DNA of 37,459 nt from Bdellovibrionales bacterium (GTDB taxonomy: Bacteria; Bdellovibrionota; UBA1018): assembly GCA_947380295.1 (NCBI GenBank), contig CANCQK010000009.1, positions 1 through 37,459 of the forward strand. The letters run 5' to 3'. Positions within the stretch are counted from its first letter, which is position 1. Every line of letters begins with the position of its first letter. The position numbers were made by a program, and so were the translations under genes. The notes under the pieces were generated by a model. It had not been told where the DNA came from. It searched no databases and saw only the letters and a program-made list of their open reading frames with translations. Positions 8,392-16,700 of the stretch are shown one piece after another.

Positions 8392-9747
8392 ATGGCAGTT
8401 ACAGCATCTCGTTTGGGCAGTGCACCTATAACGGTGGATTGGTCTCATGTGTTGATTAAGCGCGAGCCAGATGCCGAGTCTCTCAAAGAGGCTTGGTCCA
8501 AGCTCAAATCGCGTTTTCATAGCGGAGATGTCGGCTTTTTTGACTGCCCCGTGAATCCGGAGCTCTCGCAACTGAAAGAATCCGAAGAACTAGCTGAGTC
8601 TATTCTCCGTAAGAATACTTTTAGCGACTGCCTGTTTCTTGGTATTGGTGGAAGCGCTCTCGGTCCTCTCAGCATGTTGACGAGCCTCCAGGAAAAATGC
8701 CAATCCGGCATCCGATTTCATTTTGTGGATAACCCTGATGCACTCGAGTGGAATTCGATCATCAAGAAACTCAAGCCAAGCTCAACCTTGGTGTGTTCAG
8801 TCACAAAATCCGGAACAACCTTTGAGACCATGGCCCAAACCTTATTGGCGATGGAGTGGCTTGGAAAAGAACGCTGGAAAACTCATCTGGTTGCCATCAC
8901 CGATCCGGTGAAAGGTGATCTCCGTCAGTTTGCCCAAAACGAAGGCATTCCCACCTTGGCAATCGCCCCGTCGATCGGTGGCCGGTTTAGTGTGTTTAGT
9001 CCTGTGGGGTTATTTGCGGCTGCATTGGCAGGTCTTTCTGCGAGCTCTTTTTTGAATGGGGCTAAACAAGTTCGGGATTATATCGAAAAAACCCCGGTCG
9101 AGAAAAATCCAATTTTCATCTTAGCTCAAGAGCTTCTGAGTCAATATCCGAAGCGATCCGTGCATGTGTGCATGCCGTATTCGTCACGACTAAAACTCTT
9201 AGGTTCCTGGTTTGTTCAACTCTGGGGTGAGAGCTTGGGCAAGGACGGCAAAGGGTTTACACCGCTTGCTGCCGTGGGAGCAACAGACCAACATAGCATC
9301 CTTCAATTACTCCGTGATGGTCCAGACGATAAAGTGACTTTTTTCGTGACTGTCGATCACGTTGAGGACGAAGTGAAAATTCCACGAGCTCCTCTGACCT
9401 TAGATCGTCGTGAATATCCAGCATTTAAAATCTTGGAAGGTCATAGTTTACACGAGCTGCTCTCCGTTGAGTATCAAGCGACTTCTTTAGTCATGACCAA
9501 GCAGGGGCGTCCTCATCTCTCATTCAAGCTCGATCGACTCGATGAACGAAACGTGGGCGCAATTTACTTCACCTTCTGTGTTCTCACCGCTGTGACCGGT
9601 GCACTCTGGGAAGTGAATCCTTTCGATCAGCCAGGTGTCGAAGAGGCAAAAGTCTATATTCGTAAATCCCTCTCCGTCGAGCCTCCTCCTGCTGAGGAAG
9701 AATCCAACGCCTACCAGCGCCTGAGGGGTACCCGAGCACAGACCTAA
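8392..9747 (+). CDS. pgi: Glucose-6-phosphate isomerase
   Basis: Interconverts glucose-6-phosphate and fructose-6-phosphate. The 451-residue length fits the shorter bacterial PGI class. Visible motifs are LGIGGSALGPL, the SIS-domain phosphate-binding SVTKSGTTFE, the signature GGRFSVFSPVGL, GESLGKDGKG, TDQHSILQLLRDGPDD and the C-terminal NPFDQPGVEEAK. I prefer ATG 8392 because AAGGTGG lies just upstream; GTG 8383 is an in-frame alternative. The last 63 bp with the stop codon are duplicated at 11176-11238, beyond the ATPase gene. In Bdellovibrio bacteriovorus I recall pgi next to dgcB; here the dgcB-like gene is about 9 kb away. Confidence 0.95.
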   Translation: MAVTASRLGSAPITVDWSHVLIKREPDAESLKEAWSKLKSRFHSGDVGFFDCPVNPELSQLKESEELAESILRKNTFSDCLFLGIGGSALGPLSMLTSLQEKCQSGIRFHFVDNPDALEWNSIIKKLKPSSTLVCSVTKSGTTFETMAQTLLAMEWLGKERWKTHLVAITDPVKGDLRQFAQNEGIPTLAIAPSIGGRFSVFSPVGLFAAALAGLSASSFLNGAKQVRDYIEKTPVEKNPIFILAQELLSQYPKRSVHVCMPYSSRLKLLGSWFVQLWGESLGKDGKGFTPLAAVGATDQHSILQLLRDGPDDKVTFFVTVDHVEDEVKIPRAPLTLDRREYPAFKILEGHSLHELLSVEYQATSLVMTKQGRPHLSFKLDRLDERNVGAIYFTFCVLTAVTGALWEVNPFDQPGVEEAKVYIRKSLSVEPPPAEEESNAYQRLRGTRAQT

Positions 9748-9769
9748 TCAAGGTGCTTTTAGAATGGCC
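9687..9769 (+). repeat. Proximal copy of about 83-bp direct repeat (pgi 3' end)
   Basis: Positions 9687-9749 are identical to 11176-11238 (63 bp). The match continues with four mismatches for about 20 bp past the pgi stop. This is the native copy. Together the copies enclose the AAA+ ATPase gene with a period of 1489 bp. Confidence 0.93.
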
Positions 9770-9896
9770 GTTTCCCACCTTCTAAGATGTGCAGCAGAAG
9801 AGGCAAAGTGAAGGACGTCCTGAGGTTATCCGAGCGGCAATCGACTCTATCCAAGTCTAAAAGCTCTGCAACTATCTGAAATTAATGGTAAAGTCA

Positions 9897-9960
9897 GATG
9901 TGTCGACTATAGGTCGACAGAAATTTAACGAATGTGTCGACCCATAGTCGACACATTCGT
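9897..9960 (+). promoter_or_regulatory. Tandem palindromes overlapping the ATPase promoter
   Basis: Palindrome 1 (9901-9919) has TGTCGAC/GTCGACA arms around TATAG. Palindrome 2 (9928-9960) has perfect 14-base arms (ACGAATGTGTCGAC and its complement) around CCATA. The right arm of palindrome 2 contains TCGACA (9948-9953), a good -35 candidate, followed after 17 bp by TATTCT (9971-9976) as -10. The expected transcription start is within a few bases of ATG 9985. A protein binding palindrome 2 would cover the -35 box, so this looks like an operator. A degraded second copy lies at 16646-16697. Confidence 0.65.
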
Positions 9961-9984
9961 CTTTGAGTGCTATTCTTTAAGTCT

Positions 9985-11184
9985 ATGGAGCTGTTTGGGC
10001 GAATCATCACTCTTTCGGATGCGAAGCGGAAAAGTTGCTTTTTCTTTGGACCTCGCCAGACTGGCAAATCCACACTCCTCAAGGAACTCTTTCCGAGCGT
10101 AAAGTACATCAACCTGCTCAATGAGTCGATTTACGTGGATTATGTTGCTGAACCAGGTCTACTTTATAAACAATTAGGTCATATTAAGAATGAGCTCATT
10201 ATTATTGATGAGGTTCAAAGAATTCCAAACTTACTGAATGATGTCCAACTTCTCATCGAAGAAAATCAGCTTAAGTTCATTCTGACAGGCAGTAGTGTTA
10301 AAAAATTAAAAGCCGCTGGCGTCAATCTACTCGGAGGCCGTGCCCTCGAAGTAAGACTGCACCCGATCACGCTCCCAGAATTTCTCACGAATTCGCAGGA
10401 TAAAGACCCAATCCAACAACTTTCAACTCTAGGGGGAATGCCTTCTCTACTCACTTCTTCCGAACCTTTGAAGGATATGCAATCCTACGTAAACCTTTAC
10501 CTCTACCACGAGATCAAAGAAGAGGCTAAAGTAAGGAAGCTCTCGGCCTTTTCCAAGTTCCTAAAGATTGCCGCTCATGAGACTTCTAAGCAACTCAATA
10601 TGTCTGCAATCGCTTCCGACTCTGGAGTGAGTCGAGACACCATTTATGAGTATTTCCGAATTCTAGAAGACACGCTCATGGGCGAACTACTTGAATCTTT
10701 CAAAGCTCCGATTCGAAAACCTGTTTCAACCTCTAAATTTTATCTGTTTGATGTCGGGCTAGCAAACTACCTCTCAGGCCGTTGGGGTAATATGCCAGGA
10801 ATGCAGAACTATGGAGCGTCCCTGGAGCATTTCGTCTGGCGCGAACTCAGGTCTTATATTGATTATAAATCAAGTTCCTTCAATCTTTCTTTCTGGAGGA
10901 CTCAAGGTAAAAACGCTCTTGAGGTTGACTTTGTATTGAGTCGTGATCACGAAACTGCCGAAATTGGCATTGAAGTCAAAGCCTCAACAACTTATGGCAA
11001 CTCTGATTTCACGGGACTCCTGGCTCTCTCGGAGAAGTACCCAAAAATGAGAAAGATATTGGTTTACCTAGGTAAAGAACGGCTCACCCTAAGAGGTAAC
11101 CAAGGCATCGAAGTCTGGCCCCTTAGGCTTTTTCTAGAAGCGATGTGGGCCGGGGATCTGGAATCAGGTGTCCCATCCTGCTGA
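9985..11184 (+). CDS. AAA+ ATPase with DUF4143 domain
   Basis: A 399-residue member of the COG1373 'predicted ATPase' family, whose cellular role is not established. The N-terminus carries Walker A (GPRQTGKST, residues 22-30), Walker B (IIIDEVQRIP) and a sensor-like ILTGSS. A winged-helix-like middle segment follows (AIASDSGVSRDTIYEYF), then the DUF4143 part with YLFDVGLANYL and a PD-(D/E)XK-like EVDFV...EVKAS pair. The preferred start is ATG 9985, almost at the predicted transcription start; GTG 9967 is an in-frame alternative. The stop lies within the first bases of the duplicated pgi end, so the last few residues may be altered by the insertion. Such ATPases are commonly scattered in accessory DNA. 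Confidence 0.85.
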   Translation: MELFGRIITLSDAKRKSCFFFGPRQTGKSTLLKELFPSVKYINLLNESIYVDYVAEPGLLYKQLGHIKNELIIIDEVQRIPNLLNDVQLLIEENQLKFILTGSSVKKLKAAGVNLLGGRALEVRLHPITLPEFLTNSQDKDPIQQLSTLGGMPSLLTSSEPLKDMQSYVNLYLYHEIKEEAKVRKLSAFSKFLKIAAHETSKQLNMSAIASDSGVSRDTIYEYFRILEDTLMGELLESFKAPIRKPVSTSKFYLFDVGLANYLSGRWGNMPGMQNYGASLEHFVWRELRSYIDYKSSSFNLSFWRTQGKNALEVDFVLSRDHETAEIGIEVKASTTYGNSDFTGLLALSEKYPKMRKILVYLGKERLTLRGNQGIEVWPLRLFLEAMWAGDLESGVPSC

Positions 11185-11258
11185 GGAAGAATCCAACGCC
11201 TACCAGCGCCTGAGGGGTACCCGAGCACAGACCTAATCGAGGCGCATTTAGAATGGCT
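11176..11258 (+). repeat. Distal copy of the pgi 3'-end direct repeat
   Basis: A 63-bp perfect copy of the end of pgi including its stop codon, plus about 20 further bp with four mismatches, in the same orientation as the original at 9687-9769. The upstream codons of pgi are not present, so this is a detached fragment and not a second gene. Confidence 0.93.
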
Positions 11259-11284
11259 GTCGCTGATTGAGTCTTTACGCTTAT

Positions 11285-14140
11285 CTACTCAGTTATCGTG
11301 ACCGCGTCGAGAACAGATCCCGGCACTGCGACGAAAACTTTGGTTTGGGCTGAAAGTGTAACACTCGCTCCTGGGCTGCACACCAGCTGAGTCTCACTTT
11401 TAGAGCTTATTGGGCAGAGGGCCGCGTTAGTCCCGTTCTGAACTACGACGAGGGTGTCTGAAGTGAAACCTAACCCCTGAATGGTCAGTGTTGAGTCCTG
11501 TTGGTTTCTGCTCGCACTCACCACTTGCACGTTACCTAAAATCATCATGCCGTAACCATCCCCACCATTTGCCGGGGAGGGAGGGCTCGCTGACGCAAGA
11601 GGATTCATGCCGCCGTGGGCGTAGTTTATTGGTAGATCGGGATCTTGGGAATTCTGGGGCTGCGCAAAAGTGGTGCCATTATCTGAATAGTTTGAACCAT
11701 TTTGTGTTGATTCCAATATTGGGCAAGAACCACCCCCGAAAGAACAGGAGACGGTATTGCACCAACTGGATCCTCCGCCGCCCGCTTGACCATACAAACC
11801 TCCGCCTCCTCCTCCGTAGTAGCCTCCGCCTCCGCCACTACCTCCCATTGTGTCGCGTCCGAAGCCACCGTTAACCTGAGTCCTCGAGTCAGAGAGTTGC
11901 CAAAAGCCTCCAGTACCGCCTGCATAATTGTAAGCACAAAAACTTTCTGTTTGGCTAGGCTGAGCACATTTGGGATCACCCCAATGAACAGGATCCCCCG
12001 ACCTGAATGAAGCATACGCGGAATCGACAGAATCTGAAGTCGCTGTCCAATGCGTACCGGCATCTTGCCAGCACGAAGGAGGACCACTGTTACGGCAGCT
12101 AGGCCACTGCTCTACTCCGCCACTGCCACCCATCCGGGATGTCCCGCCCCCGCCATTTCTAGCAAGACTGCTGCTGAAAGTACAACCAGCGCCATCGGTA
12201 CCTCCACCACCCCGTCCCCCGCAAGCATTATAATTGGTCCGACTTCCACTACCACCGCCACCTCCACCGGCAATGAGGAGCGGCGAGGGACTTGCTCCTG
12301 GGCCGGAATAGAAAATCGTCGCGCCGCCGCCTGAAGCAGCTCCAGCTCCACCACCCCCAATTGTGCTGGGTTGGGGGGTGGAGCCTGACGCTACACCGTT
12401 TCCGTGCTGCCCGTTAGAAACGGAGTAGGCGTTGGTTGAAGTGAGGGTGATCTGCCCCTGTACAAAACCGCCACCGCCTCCATAGCAACTGCCTCCATTC
12501 GAGAGCTCAGGAAAATTTGTGCATCCACCTTGACCACCTCCGGCACCCCAGAGCTTAATGGTGGCTGTGCTGGAGCTACAGGCTGGAGGGATTGTAATCG
12601 GTGATGGGCTTGCGCTCGGCGATCCATTGAGCTTGATCCGCTGAGCGCAGCTGCTAGGTTTAGCAAAATTGACAGTTTTAGTAGTCGAAACATCCTCTTG
12701 CTGCGCTCCCATCGACGAAACAGATACTCTGATCTTTTTAGAGCCAGCCTGATACGACGTAACATATGCGGTGGCCTGGCGATTGCTGTCAGCGGTCACG
12801 CTCAAACTTGGACTGGCGGATGGAATACTAGCCGGCGATTGGGCAAAGAGCAGTCCCGCTTCTTCCGTGTCATTGCTAAAAGTGACCGGCTGGTAGGCAT
12901 TCACTGTGACGCTCAAACGATAATATTGATGAGCATCCGCCAGAGGCGACGGGCTTGGACTCGGCGAAGCATTAACCTGTTGTAACTGATTGATTGTATT
13001 AAAAGAGATTTGGAGCGTTGTTCCAGTGCCGCAGGTGTTTTCTTGCACAGTCACCGTCCGCGAGTTTGATACAGCGCCATTATGGAAGCAAAGCATACTG
13101 TTACCGGAATGCCCTCTATTGAGTATGTCGCTTGAACTGCATTCATCTGATCCGCCCACCAGGGCGTCCCTTGAATTATCAGATGTAATAGAAAAACCAG
13201 AACTAGGGGTCGTTGTTACATCAATTGGAATCGCAGCATAGCCCCCACTGGTTGTCCAGGCGCCAGGGGTAATTGTAATCTGGGGGGGCGAAGCACATTG
13301 AGCAGGTGGCGTTGGTGTTGGCGTTGGCGTTGGTGTTGGTGTTGGTGTTGGTGTTGGTGTTGGTGTTGACGTGAAATTCACTGTTGGTTTTTGACTGATT
13401 GGGGACAATCCTTCTGGGGTTGCGGTGAAAGTCGATCGTCCTGGATTCGTACTCTTCACACTGAAACGAACAGCGCCACCGGAGTCAGTAGTTCTTCGAT
13501 CACTAGCGATGGTGTCGCTCGTGCGACTCGAAGACAGAGTAACTCCTTTCCCAATCGCAGGTCTATTGTTTGAATCTCGAAGCTCGACTGTGATCGTCGA
13601 TGATGTGCGAACTGGCACAGAGTTGGAGGCTGCCACGACAGTCCCGCTGACACCCAATACCGTCACTGTGCATGTGTTTGCATTGCGAGTAGGCCCAGCG
13701 CGATATTCAAAAGTTCCTTGATTCATAGTGAATGGGCCGACCTCGACGCCGTCCGATGCTTTAAAACTAGGCGAAGGAGAGGGGATAGTCGTAACGTTGA
13801 AAGTAATCATATTTTTTTTGGTGATGTTTGCACTGCGACCGCGCCAGTTTGCTATTAACCTTTTTGATTTCGTGTGGAGCTCATAGGCTCTGAGCGGAAA
13901 CGAAAGCGTGTCTCCTGCATACACGGTAATCGTATCATCTGTGGCTCCAGACCTACCCGTATTTGCGGTTCCGCCGTTTTTAGTGCGGGGGCAGAGCAGA
14001 TCAATGCGATCGATGGTAGAGCTATAGGCAGGGACTTGCGGCAGCAGAACGAGCCATCCTAGCGTGGCAGCGGTGAATTGCCAGGCTAATTTTTTACTCG
14101 GCTTGAATGCATTTACTGCAAAATTTAGAATCTTGGCCAC
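11285..14140 (-). CDS. Exported glycine-rich protein with Ig-like domain and TP linker
   Basis: The frame opens at TTG 14167, but GTG 14140 has a GGGGG stretch just upstream and gives a normal signal peptide (basic N-region, hydrophobic stretch, VPAYS cleavage region). I use that, giving 951 residues. Domains in order: an invasin-type bacterial Ig-like segment (VELRDSNNRPAIGKG...TDSGGAVRF), a (Thr-Pro)n linker (about residues 258-277), a beta-rich region, a large Gly/Asn-rich region (about 540-790, GGGGG runs and many Cys) and a C-terminal IPT/TIG-like segment. Short Ser-Pro-rich inserts recur in several domains. Probably a surface or secreted adhesin-like protein; the ligand is unknown. A single gene on the opposite strand to the accessory genes around it. 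Confidence 0.75.
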   Translation of the reverse strand: MAKILNFAVNAFKPSKKLAWQFTAATLGWLVLLPQVPAYSSTIDRIDLLCPRTKNGGTANTGRSGATDDTITVYAGDTLSFPLRAYELHTKSKRLIANWRGRSANITKKNMITFNVTTIPSPSPSFKASDGVEVGPFTMNQGTFEYRAGPTRNANTCTVTVLGVSGTVVAASNSVPVRTSSTITVELRDSNNRPAIGKGVTLSSSRTSDTIASDRRTTDSGGAVRFSVKSTNPGRSTFTATPEGLSPISQKPTVNFTSTPTPTPTPTPTPTPTPTPTPPAQCASPPQITITPGAWTTSGGYAAIPIDVTTTPSSGFSITSDNSRDALVGGSDECSSSDILNRGHSGNSMLCFHNGAVSNSRTVTVQENTCGTGTTLQISFNTINQLQQVNASPSPSPSPLADAHQYYRLSVTVNAYQPVTFSNDTEEAGLLFAQSPASIPSASPSLSVTADSNRQATAYVTSYQAGSKKIRVSVSSMGAQQEDVSTTKTVNFAKPSSCAQRIKLNGSPSASPSPITIPPACSSSTATIKLWGAGGGQGGCTNFPELSNGGSCYGGGGGFVQGQITLTSTNAYSVSNGQHGNGVASGSTPQPSTIGGGGAGAASGGGATIFYSGPGASPSPLLIAGGGGGGSGSRTNYNACGGRGGGGTDGAGCTFSSSLARNGGGGTSRMGGSGGVEQWPSCRNSGPPSCWQDAGTHWTATSDSVDSAYASFRSGDPVHWGDPKCAQPSQTESFCAYNYAGGTGGFWQLSDSRTQVNGGFGRDTMGGSGGGGGYYGGGGGGLYGQAGGGGSSWCNTVSCSFGGGSCPILESTQNGSNYSDNGTTFAQPQNSQDPDLPINYAHGGMNPLASASPPSPANGGDGYGMMILGNVQVVSASRNQQDSTLTIQGLGFTSDTLVVVQNGTNAALCPISSKSETQLVCSPGASVTLSAQTKVFVAVPGSVLDAVTITE
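13308..13367 (-). repeat. Hexanucleotide repeat encoding Thr-Pro linker
   Basis: Ten tandem 6-bp units, GGTGTT or GGCGTT on the plus strand, encode alternating Thr and Pro in the minus-strand gene. Unit-number changes would alter linker length without changing frame. Confidence 0.9.
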
Positions 14141-14191
14141 AACTACCCCCAAAAAAACGTTCAACAAAAATCAGTATCAATTTCTATTTAA

Positions 14192-14220
14192 AAAATACCA
14201 AGAGTTGACATATTAAACAA
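14192..14220 (-). promoter_or_regulatory. Predicted promoter of the glycine-rich protein gene
   Basis: On the minus strand, TTGTTT (14215-14220) as -35 and TATTTT (14192-14197) as -10 are separated by exactly 17 bp. They lie about 50 bp upstream of GTG 14140. Base matching only. Confidence 0.45.
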
Positions 14221-14294
14221 GATGGGTTGCCCTAGACACGGGGATTTTTTTACTGAGAAAGCTAAGATTCATGCATGATTCAAGTAAGTTCCGT

Positions 14295-14330
14295 GAAGAG
14301 AGAAGTTGGGGACGGAGCACTGGAAAATGT
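14295..14330 (+). repeat. Dispersed repeat, left copy flanking the NHL gene
   Basis: The sequence beginning GAAGAG and containing TTGGGGACGGAGCACTGG recurs at 16612-16645 in the same orientation, with a 2-bp length difference near its start. The two copies enclose the NHL gene. The core GGGGACGGAGC is shared with other intergenic sites in this window. Confidence 0.85.
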
Positions 14331-14469
14331 TATTCCTACTCACAGCCAAGCTGGTGTGGGTCAAGAAGGACACACCTCAAATTAAGCAAATTCTAGAATT
14401 TTACTCAAAAAATGCGCGGTTTGATTTTATAAAAGTAGCAATATTTTTAAAAAAAAATATAATTTATTT

Positions 14470-16608
14470 ATGGTTGGAGAATTAAAGTTAGTTTATGCTA
14501 AAGATTTGATTTCTAATCTTGCGGCTCTGGTTGTGGCCATACTCATTTCTAGCTGCTCCGCCAGCATTCAGAGTTCTGACAGCGCTAGCTCTGCAGCAGT
14601 CGCTAGCCCTGCAGCAGTCGCTAACTCTGGAGCAGTAAGGACTTTAGCCGGCTCTCCTCCATCCGCTGGCTACAGAAATGGGGTAGGAACTGCTGCCAGG
14701 TTCAATACTCCCGCAGGAGTAGCCGTGGATAGCTCGGGTAACGTGTATGTGGCGGATGCCGGCAATAACACAATTAGAAAAATTACTTCAGCGGGAGAAG
14801 TCTCAACTCTCGCTGGAACCGATGCCGGTTTCAATAATCCTACAGGATTAGCCGAGGATAGCTCGGGTAACGTTTTGTATGTGGCGGATACCGGTAATCA
14901 CACAATTAGAAAAATTATTATCTCGACAGGATTAGTCTCAACTCTCGCTGGAACCGCTGGAGAGAGTGGGTCTGCAGATGGAACCGGACCTGCTGCCAGG
15001 TTCAATAGTCCTGCAGGAGTAGCCGTGGATAGCTCGGGTAACGTTTTGTATGTGGCGGATACCGAGAATCACACAATTAGAAAAATTATTATCTCGACAG
15101 GAGCAGTCTCAACTCTCGCCGGAACCGCTGGAGATGGTGACTATGGAGTTGGAACCGGAGCTGATGCCAGGTTCAATAGTCCTACAGGAGTAGCCGTGGA
15201 TAGCTCGGATAGCGTTTTGTATGTGGCCGATGGCGGTAATCACCTAATCAGAAAAATTACTATCTTGACAGGAGCAGTCGAAACTCTCGCCGGAACGGCT
15301 GGAAATGCTGGATCTTTAAATGGAGCCGGAACTGCTGCTAGCTTTTATTTTCCAACGGGAGTAGCCGTGGATAGCTTGGATAACGTGTATGTGGCGGATG
15401 CCCTTAATCACACAATTAGAAAAATTACTTCAGAGGGATCAGAGGGAGATGTCACAACTGTCTCAACTCTCGCTGGAACCGCTAGAAATGCTGGATCTTT
15501 AAATGGAACCGGAACTGCTGCCAGGTTCAATTTGCCCACAGGAGTAGCCGTGGATAGCTCGGGTAAAGTGTATGTGGCGGATCAGAGCAATAACATAATT
15601 AGAAAAATTATTATCTCGACAGGAGATGTCTCAACTCTCGCTGGCGTCGCTGGAAATGCTGTGCTTGTAGATGGAACCGGAGCTGATGTCAGGTTCAATA
15701 ATCCTACAGGAGTAGCCGTGGATAGCTCGGGTAACGTGTATGTGGCGGATTACGGTAATCACGCAATTAGAAAAATTTCTTCAGCGGGAGCCGTTACAAC
15801 TCTCGCTGGCAACGGAAGCTTTGGGTCTGCAGATGGAATCGGATCTGCTGCCCGCTTTACTATTCCAATGTGATTAGCTGTGGATAGCTCGGGTACCGTT
15901 TTGTATGTGGCGGATACGGGTAATCACACAATTAGAAAAATTACTATCTCGACAGGAGCAGTCTCAACTCTCGCTGGCACCGGAAGCCTTGGGTCTGAAG
16001 ATGGACCTGGAGATAATGCCAGGTTCAATGGTCCCACAGGGGTAGCCGTGGATAGCTCGGGTAACGTGTATGTGGCGGATGCCGGTAATCACACAATTAG
16101 AAAAATTACTTCAGCGGGAGAAGTCTCAACTCTCGCTGGAGTCGCTAGAAATGCTGGGTCTGACGATGGAATCGGAGCTGATGCCAGGCTTAATAATCCT
16201 ACAGGAATAGCCGTGGATAGTACGGGTAACGTGTATGTGGCCGAGAGGGATAATCAGACAATTAGAAAAATTACTTCAGCGGGAGACGTCACAACTCTCG
16301 CTGGAACCTCACTAATAACTGGGTCTGGAAATGGAACCGGAACTGATGCCAGTTTCAATGCTCCTACAGGAGTAGCCGTGGATAGTGCGGGTAACGTGTA
16401 TGTGGCGGATACCGGTAATCACACAATTAGAAAAATTACTTCAGCGGGAGAAGTCACAACTCTCGCTGGAACCGCTGGAGATGGCGGGTATGTAGATGGA
16501 ACCGGAACCGCAGCCAGTTTCAATAATCCTATGGGAGTAGCCGTGGATAGCTCGGGTAACGTGTATGTGGCGGATTTCAGCAATAGCACAATTAGAAAAA
16601 TTGAGTAA
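14470..16608 (+). pseudogene. NHL-repeat lipoprotein gene with in-frame TGA
   Basis: One continuous frame of 713 codons is interrupted once, by TGA at 15871-15873, where the repeat consensus expects a Gly codon (GGA). Both sides are in the same frame and equally well conserved. The N-terminus ends in the lipobox ISSC (Cys29), so the product should be a lipoprotein. Twelve repeats follow with the consensus 'FNNPTGVAVDSSGNVYVAD' and then GNHTIRKI. Twelve NHL repeats would suit two six-bladed propellers; the stop falls in repeat eight. Repeats are very similar at DNA level, indicating recent amplification. The N-terminal 467-codon product could still be made; full-length protein would need readthrough. 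ATG 14470 has no clear ribosome-binding site. A sequencing error cannot be excluded. Confidence 0.75.
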
Positions 16609-16611
16609 TCC

Positions 16612-16645
16612 GAAGAGAAACTGGGGACGGAGCACTGGAAAATGT
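16612..16645 (+). repeat. Dispersed repeat, right copy flanking the NHL gene
   Basis: A near-identical copy of 14295-14330, starting four bases after the NHL stop codon. It is directly followed by the orphan palindrome copy at 16646-16697. Confidence 0.85.
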
Positions 16646-16697
16646 AGATGTGTCGACTGCAGGTCGACAGAAATTGCACAAATATGTCGATCCATAG
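16646..16697 (+). repeat. Orphan copy of the ATPase promoter palindromes
   Basis: AGATGTGTCGACT at 16646 begins a segment matching 9897-9947. The TGTCGAC/GTCGACA palindrome is intact (16651-16669). The second element survives only as TGTCGATCCATAG, having lost its right arm. No ATPase gene follows; the minus-strand lipoprotein gene ends at 16701. It looks like a relic of an element or a dispersed palindromic repeat. Confidence 0.7.
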
Positions 16698-16700
16698 AGT

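Larger units (their letters stand above)
14168..14469. other. Intergenic region between divergent accessory genes
   Basis: About 300 bp without a convincing gene. It holds the predicted promoter of the minus-strand gene, one copy of the dispersed GGGGACGGAGC repeat (14295-14330) and a short inverted repeat (GGTGTG...CACACC, near 14355-14378). The region before ATG 14470 is very AT-rich and contains TATAAT at 14458-14463. That -10-like box is so close to the ATG that the NHL message would be leaderless if it is used. Confidence 0.5.

Noticed and set aside
9687..11258. Composite insertion sequence around the ATPase gene
   Set aside because: No transposase and no terminal inverted repeats at the boundaries; the flanking repeats are copies of pgi itself and far longer than a target-site duplication.
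13308..13367. Phase-variable hexanucleotide tract
   Set aside because: Units are six bases long, so changes in number cannot switch the reading frame; only linker length would vary.
15871..15873. Selenocysteine codon in the NHL gene
   Set aside because: The position aligns with a Gly in a structural repeat and no obvious SECIS-like hairpin follows; a nonsense mutation is simpler.
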